DNA of 64,000 bases, from positions 2,320,001 to 2,384,000 of the forward strand of contig CP085710.1 of assembly GCA_023823795.1 (NCBI GenBank). The letters run 5' to 3'. The position numbers and the translations under genes were made by a program. The stretch is from Bacillus sp. F19 (GTDB lineage Bacteria > Bacillota > Bacilli > Bacillales > Bacillaceae). How positions within the stretch are numbered: position 1 is the stretch's first letter; every line of letters begins with the position of its first letter. The notes under the pieces were generated by a model. That model worked only from the letters and a program-made list of their open reading frames with translations. It did no database searches and had not been told where the DNA came from. Shown here piece after piece: positions 54,807 to 63,468 of this stretch.

Positions 54807-54861
54807 TCAAGGAAAGCGCCCGATTGTGGAAGAAGATCATTACATTTAACATTTTTCTACA

Positions 54862-55407
54862 TTAAAACACAGGCGGGGTAACTGAAAATAATACAACTGC
54901 ATCTTGACTAAAATTATTTTCCCATTTATGTTTCAAATTTGCTGGTATTTTCACACTATCACCAGCATCTAAGAGATATTCTTCTTCACCTAAATACACC
55001 TTAATTTTTCCTTCCAAAATAAATGCTACTTCCTCGCCTCTATGTTCTAGAAGATTTTCTGACGAAGAAGTATTCGAAGGAACTTTCATAATCGCTGTTG
55101 CTAAATTACCCGTAAAATTAGGTGACAATAACTCATAAGACAAATTATCAATGATCATTTTCTTACGTTTACTAGACCTAACGATTAAATCCTCCGTAAT
55201 TGTTTCTTCAAGTAAAAAACTAAAAGTTGGAACATTCAGGGTTTTAGCTAAGACCTTTAGGGTTTGAACTGAAGGATTCGCCAAACCTCGTTCAATTTGG
55301 CTTAACATTGAAGGTGTAATTTCAGCTAATTTTGCTAACTCTCTACTACTCAATCCTTTAGCTTTTCTATATTTTTCAACTTTCTTACCAATATCTATAT
55401 TTTCCAT
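54862..55407 (-). CDS. XRE-family regulator with C-terminal cupin domain
   Basis: 181 residues: an N-terminal helix-turn-helix (KYRKAKGLSSRELAKLAEIT, PSMLSQIERGLANPSVQTLK) and a C-terminal cupin (LEHRGEEVAFILEGKIKVYL, LDAGDSVKIPANLKHKWEN), a common architecture for regulators of amino-acid and amine metabolism. It is divergent from the D-serine ammonia-lyase gene and probably controls it; the 150-base interval is a run of TTAAATT-type repeats (55428-55468) that could hold its binding sites. Confidence 0.88.
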   Translation of the reverse strand: MENIDIGKKVEKYRKAKGLSSRELAKLAEITPSMLSQIERGLANPSVQTLKVLAKTLNVPTFSFLLEETITEDLIVRSSKRKKMIIDNLSYELLSPNFTGNLATAIMKVPSNTSSSENLLEHRGEEVAFILEGKIKVYLGEEEYLLDAGDSVKIPANLKHKWENNFSQDAVVLFSVTPPVF

Positions 55408-55427
55408 AATCGATACTCCTCAACGAA

Positions 55428-55510
55428 ATGTTAAATTAAATTTAAATAAATTAAATTAAAATTAACATAAAGATAATTGTGTGTTAAACTGTATTAAAAT
55501 TTATTTAATT
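55428..55510. promoter_or_regulatory. A/T repeat region between the XRE-cupin and dsdA genes
   Basis: Overlapping TTAAATT/AATTTAA and AAATTAAATTAAAATTAAC units make several imperfect palindromes within ~40 bases, followed by TGTGTTAAACTGTATTAAAA. Likely the divergent promoters and operator; individual boxes cannot be assigned. Confidence 0.4.
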
Positions 55511-55558
55511 ATAATTTATAACACAACTCGTTACAAGAAAATTAGGAGGATCAAACAA

Positions 55559-56920
55559 ATGAAAGAGATTGAAAGCAAAGAAATACAAACATGGAAAGAC
55601 CAATATCCTTTACTAAACAAGCTCATTTCGATGGATGAAGTATTTTGGCTCAATCCAAATGTCGAAAAATTTCAAACGGGAATTAAAAAATCCCCACTTA
55701 CTCAAGAAGATGTAAGAGATGCAGAGGAAAGGTTGAAACGTTTTGCTCCATATATCGCCAAGGTTTTCCCTGAAACAAAAGGATCGAATGGTATCATAGA
55801 ATCTCCTTTAGTGAGAATTCCTGCCATGAAACAATCCTTAGAACAGGATTATCAACAACCTATATTAGGAGAATTATTACTAAAATGTGATAGTCACCTT
55901 CCTATATCAGGATCTATTAAAGCAAGAGGCGGGATTTATGAAATTCTCAAACATGCAGAAGAATTAGCTTTTCAACATCAATTGTTAACGATTCAAGATG
56001 ATTATTCGATTTTTGATAGTGATAGGTTTCGAACCTTTTTCTCACAATATTCAATCGCAGTAGGCTCGACTGGAAATTTAGGACTTAGTATTGGCATCAT
56101 CAGTGCAAAGTTAGGTTTTAATGTTTCTGTTCATATGTCAGCTGATGCAAAACAGTGGAAAAAAGACTTGCTTAGAAGCAAAAATGTCAAAGTTATTGAA
56201 TATAAAGCTGATTATAGTAAAGCTGTAGAGGAAGGTCGAATCCAAGCAGATAGTGACCCAACATGTTATTTTGTGGATGATGAAAATTCTCACGACCTAT
56301 TTTTAGGATACGCAGTAGCTGCATCTCGATTGAAGAAACAATTAGAAGAGCTAGAGATAATAATAGATGAAAATCATCCTTTGTTTGTTTACCTTCCTTG
56401 TGGAGTAGGTGGAGGTCCTGGAGGCGTAGCTTTTGGTTTGAAATTATTGTATCAAGACCATGTTCACTGTTTCTTTGCAGAACCTACCCACTCACCGTGT
56501 ATGTTACTCGGTTTAATGACTGGACTTCATGATAATGTTTCTGTACATGATGTTGGTATCGATAATGTAACAGACGCGGATGGACTTGCTGTAGGAAAGC
56601 CATCTGGGTTTGTGGGTAAAACTATGGAACCTTTTTTAAGTGGTAATTATACGGTTAGCGATGAACAGTTGTATAAGTTGCTAAAAGAACTAGTCGATAC
56701 AGAGGGGATCCATTTAGAACCTTCTGCACTAGCAGGCATGATAGGACCAAGTAAATTATGTAAAGAGGGCATCGATTATTTACAGAAGCATAGTTTAACG
56801 GAAAAGATGAGTAAGGGTACACATATTATTTGGGGGACTGGTGGAAGCATGGTTCCTGAAGAGATGATGACACAATATTATCAAAAAGGGTTGAAATTAG
56901 CGTTAGAGGAACAGAAGTAA
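55559..56920 (+). CDS. dsdA: D-serine ammonia-lyase (D-serine dehydratase)
   Basis: ATG 55559 follows AGGAGG by ten bases. The 453 residues match DsdA over their length: [42 protein letters not shown] with the PLP lysine at residue 121, [39 protein letters not shown] and [18 protein letters not shown]. The enzyme converts D-serine to pyruvate and ammonia and detoxifies D-serine, which interferes with wall synthesis. A terminator follows at once; the gene is monocistronic. Confidence 0.93.
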   Translation: MKEIESKEIQTWKDQYPLLNKLISMDEVFWLNPNVEKFQTGIKKSPLTQEDVRDAEERLKRFAPYIAKVFPETKGSNGIIESPLVRIPAMKQSLEQDYQQPILGELLLKCDSHLPISGSIKARGGIYEILKHAEELAFQHQLLTIQDDYSIFDSDRFRTFFSQYSIAVGSTGNLGLSIGIISAKLGFNVSVHMSADAKQWKKDLLRSKNVKVIEYKADYSKAVEEGRIQADSDPTCYFVDDENSHDLFLGYAVAASRLKKQLEELEIIIDENHPLFVYLPCGVGGGPGGVAFGLKLLYQDHVHCFFAEPTHSPCMLLGLMTGLHDNVSVHDVGIDNVTDADGLAVGKPSGFVGKTMEPFLSGNYTVSDEQLYKLLKELVDTEGIHLEPSALAGMIGPSKLCKEGIDYLQKHSLTEKMSKGTHIIWGTGGSMVPEEMMTQYYQKGLKLALEEQK

Positions 56921-56924
56921 TTTA

Positions 56925-56954
56925 ACACGGGGTAGTTTAACCCCGTGTTTTTAT
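56925..56954 (+). terminator. Terminator after dsdA
   Basis: AACACGGGGT and ACCCCGTGTT form a 10-bp stem followed by TTT. Confidence 0.9.
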
Positions 56955-57006
56955 GTTTGAAATTTCAGTTCTTGTTAAACTCCCTCGGTAAGCTGAGGAT
57001 TTCTAA

Positions 57007-58094
57007 CGAATGCTCGCTTATTCGATATATCATTTAAGAAAAAAGCGGTGGATTTATATCATTAAAAGAAGAATTATGCTGCTGTTTCCAGAGAATTAAA
57101 CATTCATCGAAAAAACATACAACGGTGGGTTAAACAGTTTAGAGAAGATGGGATTGTTGGTCTTAGAGAGAAACGCGGAAGAAAAAGTGGGTTTGGTAAA
57201 GTCTCTTTATCTACCAATGAAAGTCCTCAAAAGAAAATAAAGCGATTAGAAGCTGAGAACGAACTGTTAAAAAAGCTTTTAAATATGTGAAAGGGAGAAT
57301 TGATTTAGAACCTAGTAACCTATTTCAAATCATTGATGATTTATCAAAACAAACTCATTCTATACAGCTACTTTGCCATCTGGCTAAAGTATCAAGAAGT
57401 GGATACTACAAGTGGGTAAAGCGAAAAGCATAACCTTCGGAAAAGCAGGTAGAGGATGAGAAATTAAAGCAGCAAATAATAGAATGCCATCAGAAACATA
57501 AGGGCATCTATGGCTATAGAAGAATACAAATTTGGCTAAAGAGGACCTATGATATTCACATTAATCACAAAAAAGTCCAACGATTACTAAGTGAGCTAGG
57601 TATTAAAGCAATTATCAGGAAAAAACGAATTTATTATGGTAAGAAAGAACCTTTTCTTATCTCAAATAATTATTTAAATAGAGCCTTTTACGCTTCTCGC
57701 CCTAATGAAAAGTGGGTAATTGATATTACGTATCTCATTTTCAATGGACAGAAACTATATTTGTCTGCCATCAAAGACCTATATAATAACGAAGTTGTTG
57801 CGTACCAAATTAGTAGACGCAATGATTATAAACTAGTCTTGGATACGTTTAAAAAAGCCATAAAAGGAAGGAATGTAAAAGGAATCCTTCTCCATAGTGA
57901 TCAAGGATACCAATACACGTCCCATAACTATAATCAGCTACTCACAATAAATAAAATGAAAGCTAGTATGTCTAGAAAGGGCAATTGTTGGGATAACGCT
58001 AGTATGGAAAGTTTCTTCAGTCATTTAAAAACAGAGTGTTTTAACCTGTATACTTTTAAAACTTCACAAGCTCTTTCTCATAGAGATCTCTGAT
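57007..58094 (+). pseudogene. IS3-family transposase remnant
   Basis: An orfA piece (NYAAVSRELNIHRKNIQRWV, KRLEAENELLKKLLNM) is followed by an orfB with THSIQLLCHLAKVSRSGYYK, KGIYGYRRIQIWLKR, the DDE parts WVIDITYLIF, GILLHSDQGYQYTSHNYN and MESFFSHLKTE. A TAA interrupts orfB near 57433. The C-terminus is lost at ~58080, where FKTSQAL changes to unrelated sequence. Not functional. Confidence 0.85.
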
Positions 58095-58135
58095 GGGGAA
58101 CATCTTACAGATTACATGACGGAAGGAGATCGTAT

Positions 58136-58273
58136 ATGTCTTTTGATGTCATAATTATCGGTACTGGAACGGGTAATTGTATTGAGAAGGGAATTGTTCA
58201 AGAAAATGGCGCTTTAATTGAAGAATATAGACAAAAAATTATTAAACTTTTTTATAAAAAGGTGTGCCTATAA
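58136..58273 (+). pseudogene. FAD/NAD-dependent oxidoreductase N-terminus, internally deleted
   Basis: GGAAGGAG and ATG start MSFDVIIIGTGTGN, the Rossmann motif of glutathione/mercuric-reductase-like enzymes, then jump to a short unrelated tail (IEKGIVQENGALIEEYRQ) ending inside repeat copy C. Only ~45 codons remain. Confidence 0.5.
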
Positions 58274-58381
58274 AATATGTTTAGAGACGTTTTGATCAAT
58301 CTTCTTTCAAAACAGTCTTTTTTATTTTTACTAAATCAAGTTGGCTAGTTCAATCAAACTTTATTTTAAACCAACAGCAGG
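58243..58381 (+). repeat. Dispersed terminator-bearing repeat, copy C
   Basis: It starts TTATTAAACTTTTTTATAAA, has a central hairpin of GACGTTTTGATCAAT and TTCAAAACAGTCTTTTTTAT (weaker than in copies A and B), and ends CAATCAAACTTTATTTTAAA with CCAACAG. The left end overlaps the last codons of the oxidoreductase remnant. Confidence 0.7.
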
Positions 58382-58397
58382 GCAAAGAAATAAAAGA

Positions 58398-58443
58398 AGC
58401 CTGTATCAATGATTACTTGGTAATCTATGATACAGGCTTTTTA
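58398..58443 (+). terminator. Terminator hairpin
   Basis: AGCCTGTATCA and TGATACAGGCT form an 11-bp stem with a 19-base loop, followed by TTTTT. Confidence 0.8.
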
Positions 58444-58634
58444 ATTCAATAGTTAATTGTAATTATATATATTTAACATAAAGCCTGTTGCAAGTTGCTG
58501 CCGGAACCTTTAAAGATCGTCTGGTACTTTTCTGACAAAGTATAAAAATTACAAAAGGAAGCCGAATGGCTGCTCACCTTTCAATCTTTTATTCTAGAAA
58601 GACCCCTTTACAAAGGAGTTTCCAATCAATCACT

Positions 58635-60413
58635 TTATTTTTCTATTGTTACAATACTCTCTGCCATCTCTGGAAAATCAATAAATGGGTTCCGATTGCC
58701 TTGAAGTTCATGGATAGCTAGGTTGCGATGCTTTTCATAGATGGATACCGGAAATGTTTGATGCCATTTTAGCAATAAAGAGACATTCTCTAGTTCTTTT
58801 TTAATGGTGTTTGGATAGCGAATTAGGAAATAGAGTGTTGCTCTGGCAACGATTCCTTTGCCGTATTCTGGTTCGAACTTACTTTCTTCAGCCTTGCCGC
58901 AGCCATCTTTGATTCCAAGAATCCATCCTTCACCTTCAGGGACATAATCGGGGAAATCATAGTAAGGATGGTTGCTGCGACTGCTATTGCAGGTGGGTTC
59001 GCAGGCAAATAGATGATGCAAGTCTCCTCTCATCGGTTCTTTTTTATCGAACCATGATTGAGGAACTACATGTTCACAGTTTAATAGATCTTCCGATAAG
59101 CTGTCGATTAACCCTTTTGCCTGCAATTCATGGAGCCGAATATCCTCCTCTATGACAGAAAGTGGATTCATCCCTTTTCCAGAATAAAGGCTTTTTAATG
59201 AACCGTTTTCCTGCAAATCAACCCATGGGTACACATAACGGTGCGGGCTGTAGTTTAACTGATCTGTATGTGTTTTTTTAAGCAATGTATGAAGGCTGTC
59301 TGACAGATTAGCATCCGTGAATGAAATGCTCTGATAGTATTGGTTCCTGACTTCCTTATCATTCTTTTCGTCATAATAGGGTCGATTTTCTTTATATTTT
59401 AAAAAGTCTGACTTGGCTGTTTCCCATTCACTGTTTAGCAATTCTAGCTTTTCCATTATATTTTCAACGCCTGATAATTTTTGGTTGAACACATCCGATA
59501 AGTAGTCCTCTGCTGTTAAGTACAGCAAACCGTTGCCTTCGAGTTTTGGCGAGTTTCCTAGAGGAACCGTTCTCTTTATTAATTGCGCATACAGCTCAGG
59601 CTCTGTCAAATTTCGCTCAAAGTTTTTGTTGGCAATCTCTTTAATGAGCGCAAGTGCACCGGATATATGCGGTGTTGCCATCGAAGTTCCGCTTAGTTTT
59701 GCATACTTTCCGTTTAAATGTGTTGAAAGGATTTCTTCACCAGGAGCTACTAAGTCGACTTCATTATTCGAATTTGAAAATTCAGAATAATCGTGTTGCA
59801 GATTAATGGCTCCGACGCTGATGACTTCATTGTAGCAGGCAGGATAGGCCAATTCATCTGAAGAATCCAGTCCATCTCCCTCATTTCCAGCAGCACAAAC
59901 TACTAGAATTTGCTTAGCGATTGCGTTTTGAATAGCATGATGCAACTCAGATACATCCTCAGAACCACCAAGGCTCATGGAAATGATATCCGCCTTTTGT
60001 TCAACTGCATAGTTAATTCCATTAATGATCCAGTCGTATTGACCTGATCCATTTTTATCAAGCACCTTTATAATCAGTAAACTTGCTTCAGGTGCAACCC
60101 CAACTACTCCTGTATCGTTATGGACGGCGGCAATTGTGCCAGCCACATGGGTTCCATGGCCATTAAAATCAGTGTATACATCAGGATTTCCATTATCATC
60201 ACCAGTGAAATTCCGTCCCCCGATAATTCGCTCACTCAAATCAGGATGGGTGACATCGCAGCCTGTGTCCAATATTGCAACCGTGATTCCCTTCCCTTTC
60301 GATTTCTCCCAGATTTTTGGAGCCGCAATAAGCTCAATACCTTTTGGCACCTCATACACCGATTCGACCTCTGCATTCACTTGATAAGGAATTAAATGTA
60401 ATTTCCGCTCCAT
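58635..60413 (-). CDS. Intracellular-subtilisin-type protease fused to endonuclease I domain
   Basis: 592 residues with no signal peptide or membrane helix, so probably cytosolic. Residues 7-10 are LIPY, the inhibitory pro-segment motif of Bacillus intracellular subtilisins. The S8 domain (~28-305) has a full active site: Asp49 (AILDTGCDVTHPDL), His86 (NGHGTHVAGT), oxyanion Asn177 (CAAGNEGDG) and Ser244 (LSGTSMATPH). Residues ~325-585 form an endonuclease I domain: NCEHVVPQSWF (446-455), MRGDLHHLFACEPTCNSSRS, KGIVARATLYFLIRYP (519-534) and GNRNPFIDFPE. Ordinary intracellular subtilisins end near residue 320, and endonuclease I relatives are normally separate secreted enzymes. GGGAGGG precedes the ATG. 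The protease could activate or release the nuclease (inference). Confidence 0.9.
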   Translation of the reverse strand: MERKLHLIPYQVNAEVESVYEVPKGIELIAAPKIWEKSKGKGITVAILDTGCDVTHPDLSERIIGGRNFTGDDNGNPDVYTDFNGHGTHVAGTIAAVHNDTGVVGVAPEASLLIIKVLDKNGSGQYDWIINGINYAVEQKADIISMSLGGSEDVSELHHAIQNAIAKQILVVCAAGNEGDGLDSSDELAYPACYNEVISVGAINLQHDYSEFSNSNNEVDLVAPGEEILSTHLNGKYAKLSGTSMATPHISGALALIKEIANKNFERNLTEPELYAQLIKRTVPLGNSPKLEGNGLLYLTAEDYLSDVFNQKLSGVENIMEKLELLNSEWETAKSDFLKYKENRPYYDEKNDKEVRNQYYQSISFTDANLSDSLHTLLKKTHTDQLNYSPHRYVYPWVDLQENGSLKSLYSGKGMNPLSVIEEDIRLHELQAKGLIDSLSEDLLNCEHVVPQSWFDKKEPMRGDLHHLFACEPTCNSSRSNHPYYDFPDYVPEGEGWILGIKDGCGKAEESKFEPEYGKGIVARATLYFLIRYPNTIKKELENVSLLLKWHQTFPVSIYEKHRNLAIHELQGNRNPFIDFPEMAESIVTIEK

Positions 60414-60609
60414 TTGTATCCCTCCCAGAATTAAGTTTCTGTGTATTCTTGGTGTTACTAATAGTTTAACAATTCAGAATCCGTATAAACAGTTACAATG
60501 GATGTGTTTTTATCGAACGAATGTTCTTTCGAAGAAATGTACTTAAACTAAAGTAGCAGTTTAGCTGAAGCAGACCTAATGTACAGTTTGGTCGAACGAT
60601 GATGCAAAT

Positions 60610-60650
60610 AAAAAGATGCTTTTCTTGAATAAAGAAAAGCATCTGATTGT
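60610..60650 (-). terminator. Terminator of the cat gene
   Basis: AGATGCTTTTCTT and AAGAAAAGCATCT form a 13-base stem with a short loop; on the minus strand it is followed by TTTTTATTTG. Confidence 0.85.
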
Positions 60651-60663
60651 TTTATATCCAATG

Positions 60664-61311
60664 TTACAACCATTCATGGGATTCATCCGCAAACTTTTGA
60701 AGGTAATTCATAAATAATCCTGCATGATAACCGTCGCAAACAGCATGGTGAACCTGTAAAGAAACTGGAAGGAACTTAACAGTTTCCATTTCCACAATCT
60801 TTCCTGCTGTAACAATTGGTAAAAGATAATTGTTATCATTATTAATGTTGAGATTAAAAGCAGTGAATGAACTCCAAGGAATCATTGATATATTAAAAGT
60901 ATTATCAGGAATAGGAGTTTTAGGAAATAATTTTCCAGCATCATTATATTCATTTATATCAGCTTCATAATTTTTATGAAACTGATTAAAACTATCAAAA
61001 GTGTTAGTCCAAATACTTGAGAAGGTTTCTGAAACTTCATCAAATATTGTATAACTTGGGTTCATTTTTTCCCAATATCCTAATTTTCCTTGATTATTGA
61101 AACAAGTTCTATAAGCACTATTTGAATTTATTACTTTTGTAACCAAATATATAAAACAAGGATAAAATTTATATCCTCTTTTCTTGATATTTTTGTAAAA
61201 TATACTAATATCCAAGTCAACTGTCATACTAAATGTTGTCTGCTGATTCAAATAATGCTCAAAATATTCTTTTCGGTGCCATTTCTCTATATCAATCATT
61301 TTAAAACTCAT
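60664..61311 (-). CDS. cat: Chloramphenicol acetyltransferase, type A
   Basis: 215 residues, the length of Gram-positive CatA enzymes. Motifs include FSMTVDLDISIFYKNIKKRG, FYPCFIYLVTKVINSN, FNISMIPWSSFTAFNLNI and the active site VHHAVCDGYHAGLF with catalytic His189 and Asp193. It acetylates chloramphenicol with acetyl-CoA; the active form is a trimer. An attenuator with a nine-residue leader peptide precedes it (61318-61374), predicting drug-inducible translation. Confidence 0.92.
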   Translation of the reverse strand: MSFKMIDIEKWHRKEYFEHYLNQQTTFSMTVDLDISIFYKNIKKRGYKFYPCFIYLVTKVINSNSAYRTCFNNQGKLGYWEKMNPSYTIFDEVSETFSSIWTNTFDSFNQFHKNYEADINEYNDAGKLFPKTPIPDNTFNISMIPWSSFTAFNLNINNDNNYLLPIVTAGKIVEMETVKFLPVSLQVHHAVCDGYHAGLFMNYLQKFADESHEWL

Positions 61312-61317
61312 TTATAT

Positions 61318-61374
61318 GCCTCCTAAATATGTTTTGGATGATAATTAGGAGGCTAATTTCTCTGCTTTTTTCAT
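61318..61374 (-). promoter_or_regulatory. cat translational attenuator with leader peptide MKKAEKLAS
   Basis: On the minus strand, an ATG at 61374 opens a nine-codon leader (MKKAEKLAS, stop at 61345). GCCTCCTAA over the leader's end pairs perfectly with TTAGGAGGC (61318-61326), which contains the cat ribosome-binding site. This is the layout of inducible cat genes such as that of pC194 (leader MKKSEDYSS): a drug-stalled ribosome opens the hairpin. Confidence 0.88.
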
Positions 61375-61995
61375 TAATTACACCCTTATCTAATTTTATC
61401 TATACATAATTATAACAAATACTCGCTACTCCTCAAATTAGTATCCGTCAACTATGTATTATCCTTATTGAATTATAGGGGGCTTTCCTTTAATAACGAT
61501 CTTCAGCAATCAGGCGCGATTGTGGAACAACATAGGTAGAAAATGATCAAACTTTATATAAAAGCTACATTAGCGAGATTAATAGCAAACCATTTTTGTT
61601 ATAGTTGGCACCGAAAATGTTATAGATGCACCGTTTTTGTTATGGTTAGTACCATTTTTGTTATATTAAAACGATGAATCCCTTGGCACACAAGTTCTAA
61701 GGGCATCCGAAAACAAGATAAAACATGTAAAATAACAAAACAGAACGTGTGACAAAAATATAATTAATAAAAAATTTAATAAGCGATTACTAGGAGTAAC
61801 ATTAACATTTAAAATAATAGCCCAACCAAATTCCTAATTTCAATAAACCGATTCAATGGATGAGCTGAATTCTAAACTCAAAAAATAAAGAGTAGGTTCG
61901 ATGCTATGGTGCATGAACTCTTTGATATCTTGGTGAAAATTCAATCTGACTAGGCGAATCAAATCCTTGTCCAATAAGGAATGATGCGGACCCAC
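61375..61995. other. Non-coding stretch between cat and the tetR gene
   Basis: It holds a half copy of the dispersed repeat (TGATCAAACTTTATATAAAA at ~61545), the tandem repeat at 61590-61671, and near 61886-61925 an imperfect hairpin of AAAGAGT and ACTCTTT arms that may end the tetR transcript. No ORF supported. Confidence 0.45.
61590..61671. repeat. Four degenerate ~20-21-bp tandem units
   Basis: Units start at 61590, 61611, 61631 and 61652. All carry CCRWWWWTGTTAT followed by a variable 7-8 bases (for example CCATTTTTGTTATAGTTGGC and CCGTTTTTGTTATGGTTAGT). No function is evident. Confidence 0.6.
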
Positions 61996-62610
61996 TTAAA
62001 TGCGTTTATTCTTCATTTTTAATCCCTTAATGATTGTTTTGGTCAGCGGGATAGATAATGATTCTAAGCTTTGATCCGAATCGTGTAGCCCCCAATGATA
62101 GATGATTCCCATTAGGCTTTGGGTGATCAGTGTTGAAAGATCATCTACGGATTGGCTAGTGTCAATGGCGCCTTGTTCCTTCGCTTCTTCAAGTAATGTA
62201 CGGATGATTTGAAAAAGGTGGCGATTTGCATCTAAAAAATAAGTGTGTTCTTTTGATTCTAATGCGGAACTGTATATGACTTTCATTAGATCTTTACCCA
62301 TTTCTTCCTCTAGAAAACGCATTAATTTCCGTATGAAAATAAATAACTTCTCAAACGCGTCCATATCTTTTGGAAAAGACTGAAAGACTTCAAGATAATA
62401 ATTATCAACTTCGGTGAATCTTACTAATAATATGTCCGATTTAGCTGTAAAGTGTTGATAAAATGAACCTTTTGATGTGCCGCTTTTTTTTACGATTTCG
62501 TCGACTGTTACTTTGTTAAAACCTTTTTCACTAAACAGTTTTAAAGACGTTTTTAATATTTTTTCGCGCGTTTGTTCTCCCCTGCGTTGCTTTCTTTTTG
62601 GCTCAAACAT
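61996..62610 (-). CDS. TetR/AcrR family regulator, divergent from a CoA-transferase operon
   Basis: 204 residues. The DNA-binding domain at ~10-60 has TREKILKTSLKLFSEKGFNK and VDEIVKKSGTSKGSFYQHFT. The C-terminal helices (FIRKLMRFLEEEMGKDLM, ITQSLMGIIYHWG) form a ligand domain; the nature of the ligand is not visible, but a short-chain acyl-CoA would fit the neighbours. GGAGGTTTTTTC precedes the ATG. An 18-bp palindrome at 62660-62677 lies in the divergent promoter region. Confidence 0.9.
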   Translation of the reverse strand: MFEPKRKQRRGEQTREKILKTSLKLFSEKGFNKVTVDEIVKKSGTSKGSFYQHFTAKSDILLVRFTEVDNYYLEVFQSFPKDMDAFEKLFIFIRKLMRFLEEEMGKDLMKVIYSSALESKEHTYFLDANRHLFQIIRTLLEEAKEQGAIDTSQSVDDLSTLITQSLMGIIYHWGLHDSDQSLESLSIPLTKTIIKGLKMKNKRI

Positions 62611-62659
62611 GAAAAAACCTCCAAATAAACATTGACAGAATATTTAAATCTTTAATAAT

Positions 62660-62677
62660 ATTAGACTGTAGTCTAAT
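62660..62677. promoter_or_regulatory. Palindromic operator of the CoA-transferase TetR protein
   Basis: ATTAGACT-GT-AGTCTAAT is a perfect 8+8 inverted repeat, 50 bases before the tetR start and 105 before the CoA-transferase start. Position and symmetry fit a TetR operator; it differs from the sites near 1151 and 2817. Confidence 0.7.
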
Positions 62678-62781
62678 TATAGGGTTGGTTGTCTTTTAAA
62701 ATCTAACCTAGATTACGAATAATCACAACCATTTCCTAAACAAAAAAGACAGCGCTTACTTTATATTCTGGAGGGGAAATA

Positions 62782-63468
62782 ATGGATAAAGTTATTGAAT
62801 CTAGTGAAATAAGAAAGTATTTCAAAAGTAGTGATGTCATTTTAACAGGCGGCTTTGGTTTATCAGGCACACCTTTGACGATCATTGATGAACTATTAGA
62901 AGCAGATATTACCGATTTGACGATTGTCAGTAATAACTTAGGTGATGAAGGACAAGGATTGCATAAATTATTCATGCAGGGAAAAATCAAAAAAGCCATT
63001 GGCTCATTTTTTTCCATCAATAAAGAGGCTGTTATTGCTTGGTCTAAAGGTAAGTTAGAAATCGACTTGCTACCTCAAGGTACTTTAGCTGAAGCCATTC
63101 GTTGCGGTGGTGCTGGTATTGGAGGATTTTATACTAGAACCGGTGTTGGAACTGATTTAGCCGAAGGAAAAGAGGAAAGAGATATCGATGGAGAAAGATA
63201 TATTTTTGAAAAAGCGATTAAAGGTGATGTCGCTATTGTGAAAGCGGCTAAAGCAGATAAAATTGGAAATTTAGTGTATCATACGACAGCCAGAAACTTT
63301 AATCCAATGATGGCTACGGCAGGAAAAATAGTTATTGCTGAAGTTGACGAAATTGTTGAAGTGGGTCAACTAGACCCAGAATATATTGTGACGCCTCATG
63401 CTTATGTGAATTATGTCATCAAAAGCAAATATTCAAAAATAGGGAGTGATTATGTTGAGTCAAGATAA
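62782..63468 (+). CDS. 3-oxoacid CoA-transferase subunit A (AtoD/ScoA-like)
   Basis: TGGAGGGG precedes the ATG. The 228 residues contain DVILTGGFGLSGTPLTIIDE (CoA-binding Gly-rich segment), SNNLGDEGQGLHKLF, CGGAGIGGFYTRTGVGTDL and DKIGNLVYHTTARNFNP, and match alpha subunits over their length. With subunit B it moves CoA between succinyl- or acetyl-CoA and a 3-oxo or short-chain acid. Subunit B begins 17 bases before its stop. Confidence 0.92.
   Translation: MDKVIESSEIRKYFKSSDVILTGGFGLSGTPLTIIDELLEADITDLTIVSNNLGDEGQGLHKLFMQGKIKKAIGSFFSINKEAVIAWSKGKLEIDLLPQGTLAEAIRCGGAGIGGFYTRTGVGTDLAEGKEERDIDGERYIFEKAIKGDVAIVKAAKADKIGNLVYHTTARNFNPMMATAGKIVIAEVDEIVEVGQLDPEYIVTPHAYVNYVIKSKYSKIGSDYVESR

Larger units (their letters stand above)
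54177..54861. other. Repeat-rich non-coding region
   Basis: It contains repeat copy B (54251-54405), a GGGCCAGATCGTATTATGAG motif at ~54480, a GC-richer structured stretch at ~54545-54720 that looks like the end of an insertion element (contains GGGCCAGTGGGACTTGATCC), and an IS3 end remnant at 54733-54806. Confidence 0.5.

Noticed and set aside
61590-61671. Tandem repeats as a CRISPR array
   Set aside because: Units are only 20-21 bases with 7-8 variable bases, no constant repeat/spacer pattern and no cas genes anywhere in the window.
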